Shown: in pieces, positions 32,337 to 33,649 of the stretch | Numbering within the stretch: position 1 is the stretch's first letter | Layout of the letters: every line of letters begins with the position of its first letter | Assembly (NCBI GenBank): GCA_014925825.1 | Contig: JACGCK010000362.1 | Span: 1 to 33,649 of the forward strand | Length of the DNA: 33,649 nucleotides | From: Pholiota molesta | Taxonomy: Eukaryota; Basidiomycota; Agaricomycetes; Agaricales; Strophariaceae | Reading direction: 5' to 3' | Translations under genes and position numbers: made by a program | The notes under the pieces: model-generated | Seen by the model: the letters and a program-made list of their open reading frames with translations, nothing else | Told to the model about the DNA's origin: nothing | Database searches by the model: none

Positions 32337-33649
32337 ATGTCGCTATGTATCTGCAGTGAATACGGCTGTGGTCAAGCTGTCGATCCACTTACCGGGAAAC
32401 AAGGGAGAATTTTGACGCATAGAGAGGTTAAAATTCATAAAATTGCCGATAGCGCCGCGATTGCTCGAAAAACGTCGATTCTTCAGAACGCAGAGGACGA
32501 TGCCCACGCAGTCATGGAGGCACAGATTGAAGAAATTACCATGCATCTTGCTTCACAAACCCTCGCAGACAAAGTTTCTGGGCCCTCCGTCCACGATCCC
32601 TTATGGTCGCGGGATGTTGTATACCCTTCTGGTTCTCGCTCCCTCCATCTACCCCTGCAAGCAAGAGTTCCACTTCATCCACTCAGTCCGTAATCCCTGA
32701 ACGACACTCCTCTATCCCTTCTTATCCGACTTCCTCTCCCTTACGAGAGAGCCCGCCAGCTAAATCTAGCCCAGGAATGCATCGCGAGGAGGAACTTATT
32801 CGTGTGTTAACCGACGAACTTGCGCCTGACGTGAAAAATCTCCTTGATGAAACAGTAGAACGTCTCAAATGCCTCGAAACCCCATCTTCGACGGGCCCGC
32901 CCCCTCCATTTCCACTCGCCAGTCTCCTTGAACGCTCCACTAAGTTATGTCAGCGATTAGATGGTGTGAGGTCCAAATCTCCCGCCGTTTCTCGCCGTGG
33001 CAAGCCCTATTTCGAAGAAATTGCAGCGTATCGATTCCAAGCTGAAGAAGGCCGAGAAGAACTGGATTGAAGAATTAGCCCATATATCCATGATGAAAAC
33101 CCCTTCGTATGGAATTCCTCATAATACAGGTATTTCGCTTTTCCATCTTTTGTCTATCTGTGTCTAAAATATGGCTAGCGCATCATTTCGAACCTATTTT
33201 TGGAATGTTGACCCCGTCCTACAAGTTACTTTCTTCCTGGTTGTTACTTGTCAAGTAATTCTCGGTGTCGGCCGACGTGGATGCGAGTTCATGTTGAAAA
33301 TGATACAATATATCATCCAACTCACACTTCTCCGAGCTGGTCCAGTCTTATCTCAACGCGACCAGAAGCTCCTTTCGAACATTCCAAACGATATCCGAAC
33401 GGCAGAAAATCAGTTTTCTTTGAAGAATGAACACACCATATACGCAGTCTGCCCAAATGCCGGACTGCCATGCCACCTATAAACCCATTTTCAAATCAAA
33501 TTCTCCTATTCCGAGCTATCCTCCTCAGTGTACGCATCGCTCATTTGCCGACAGCCCTCCATGCGGGACATCTCTCCTCAAACCACGACACATAGATGGA
33601 CATACAATTTATATTCCCATCAAACCTTTCGTCGCATTCAGTTTCAAAG
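32337..33649 (+). CDS. CACTA/Tnp2-like transposase, 5' part; cut by window end
   Basis: ATG 32337 opens MSLCICSEYGCGQAVD, a C-x-C-x4-C...H zinc-knuckle-like start typical of basidiomycete CACTA-group transposases. Exons 32337-32618, 32687-32965 and 33027-33129 join in phase over introns with GT..CAG borders. The next exon contains GCEFMLKMIQYIIQLTLLR, LSQRDQKLLSNIPNDIRTAE and YAVCPN, then, one frame over, PDCHATYKPIF, YPPQCTHRSF, PPCGTSLL and PIKPFVAF. These blocks form the usual VCP..C..Y.P....C...CG.L region that precedes the Tnp2 catalytic core. One extra base near 33459 breaks the frame, so the copy may be defective. The catalytic domain would lie beyond 33649. The protein would cut and move a DNA transposon. 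Confidence 0.75.

Noticed and set aside
1..33649. tRNA, rRNA or CRISPR features
   Set aside because: I saw no cloverleaf with T-loop and A/B boxes, no rRNA-like sequence and no regularly spaced repeat array. CRISPR is not expected in a fungal genome.

Overview
The window looks like nuclear DNA of a mushroom-forming basidiomycete (Agaricomycetes). Its genes are cut by many short introns of about 44-80 nt with GT..AG borders. Most recognisable proteins belong to families expanded in that group: KDZ transposases with Cys clusters, TET/JBP dioxygenases, alpha-kinases, CACTA/Tnp2-type transposases, WD40 proteins with a tail anchor, and several families of unknown function. The region is transposon-rich.

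Layout. 1-1209: 3' part of an alpha-kinase-like gene (+). 1210-3239: tandem-repeat DNA without a convincing gene. 3240-8994: the most striking unit, a TET/JBP-type 2OG-Fe(II) dioxygenase gene (+) facing tail to tail, 110 bp apart, a KDZ transposase gene (-) with all three predicted acidic residues. This agrees with the published association of TET/JBP genes with KDZ transposons in basidiomycetes. 9133-10363: a non-autonomous hAT element with matching terminal inverted repeats and a perfect 8-bp target duplication, inserted just upstream of the KDZ transposase start. 10364-19496: gene-poor DNA holding a possible small secreted peptide, a possible Helitron end, hairpins and a C2HC zinc-finger gene (-).

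19497-24280: two minus-strand genes of unknown function (958 and 259 aa) separated by about 1 kb that carries copies of a palindromic motif around GGTWTACC. 24522-25463: a second non-autonomous hAT element, again with a perfect 8-bp duplication. 25566-27138: a WD40-type gene ending in a membrane anchor (+). 27915-28421: a 149-aa gene of unknown function (-). 28720-31475: a coiled-coil gene of an Agaricomycete family (+), apparently with two frameshifts. 31476-32336: a second cluster of the palindromic motif. 32337 to the window end: 5' part of a CACTA/Tnp2-like transposase gene (+), apparently with one frameshift.

The TET/KDZ pair suggests a mobile element that carries its own DNA-methylcytosine oxidase, possibly to modulate silencing of the element. 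The palindrome clusters could be subterminal transposase-binding repeats of CACTA-type elements or shared regulatory sites. Both ideas are inference. Exon borders were derived by eye from frame continuity and splice consensus.
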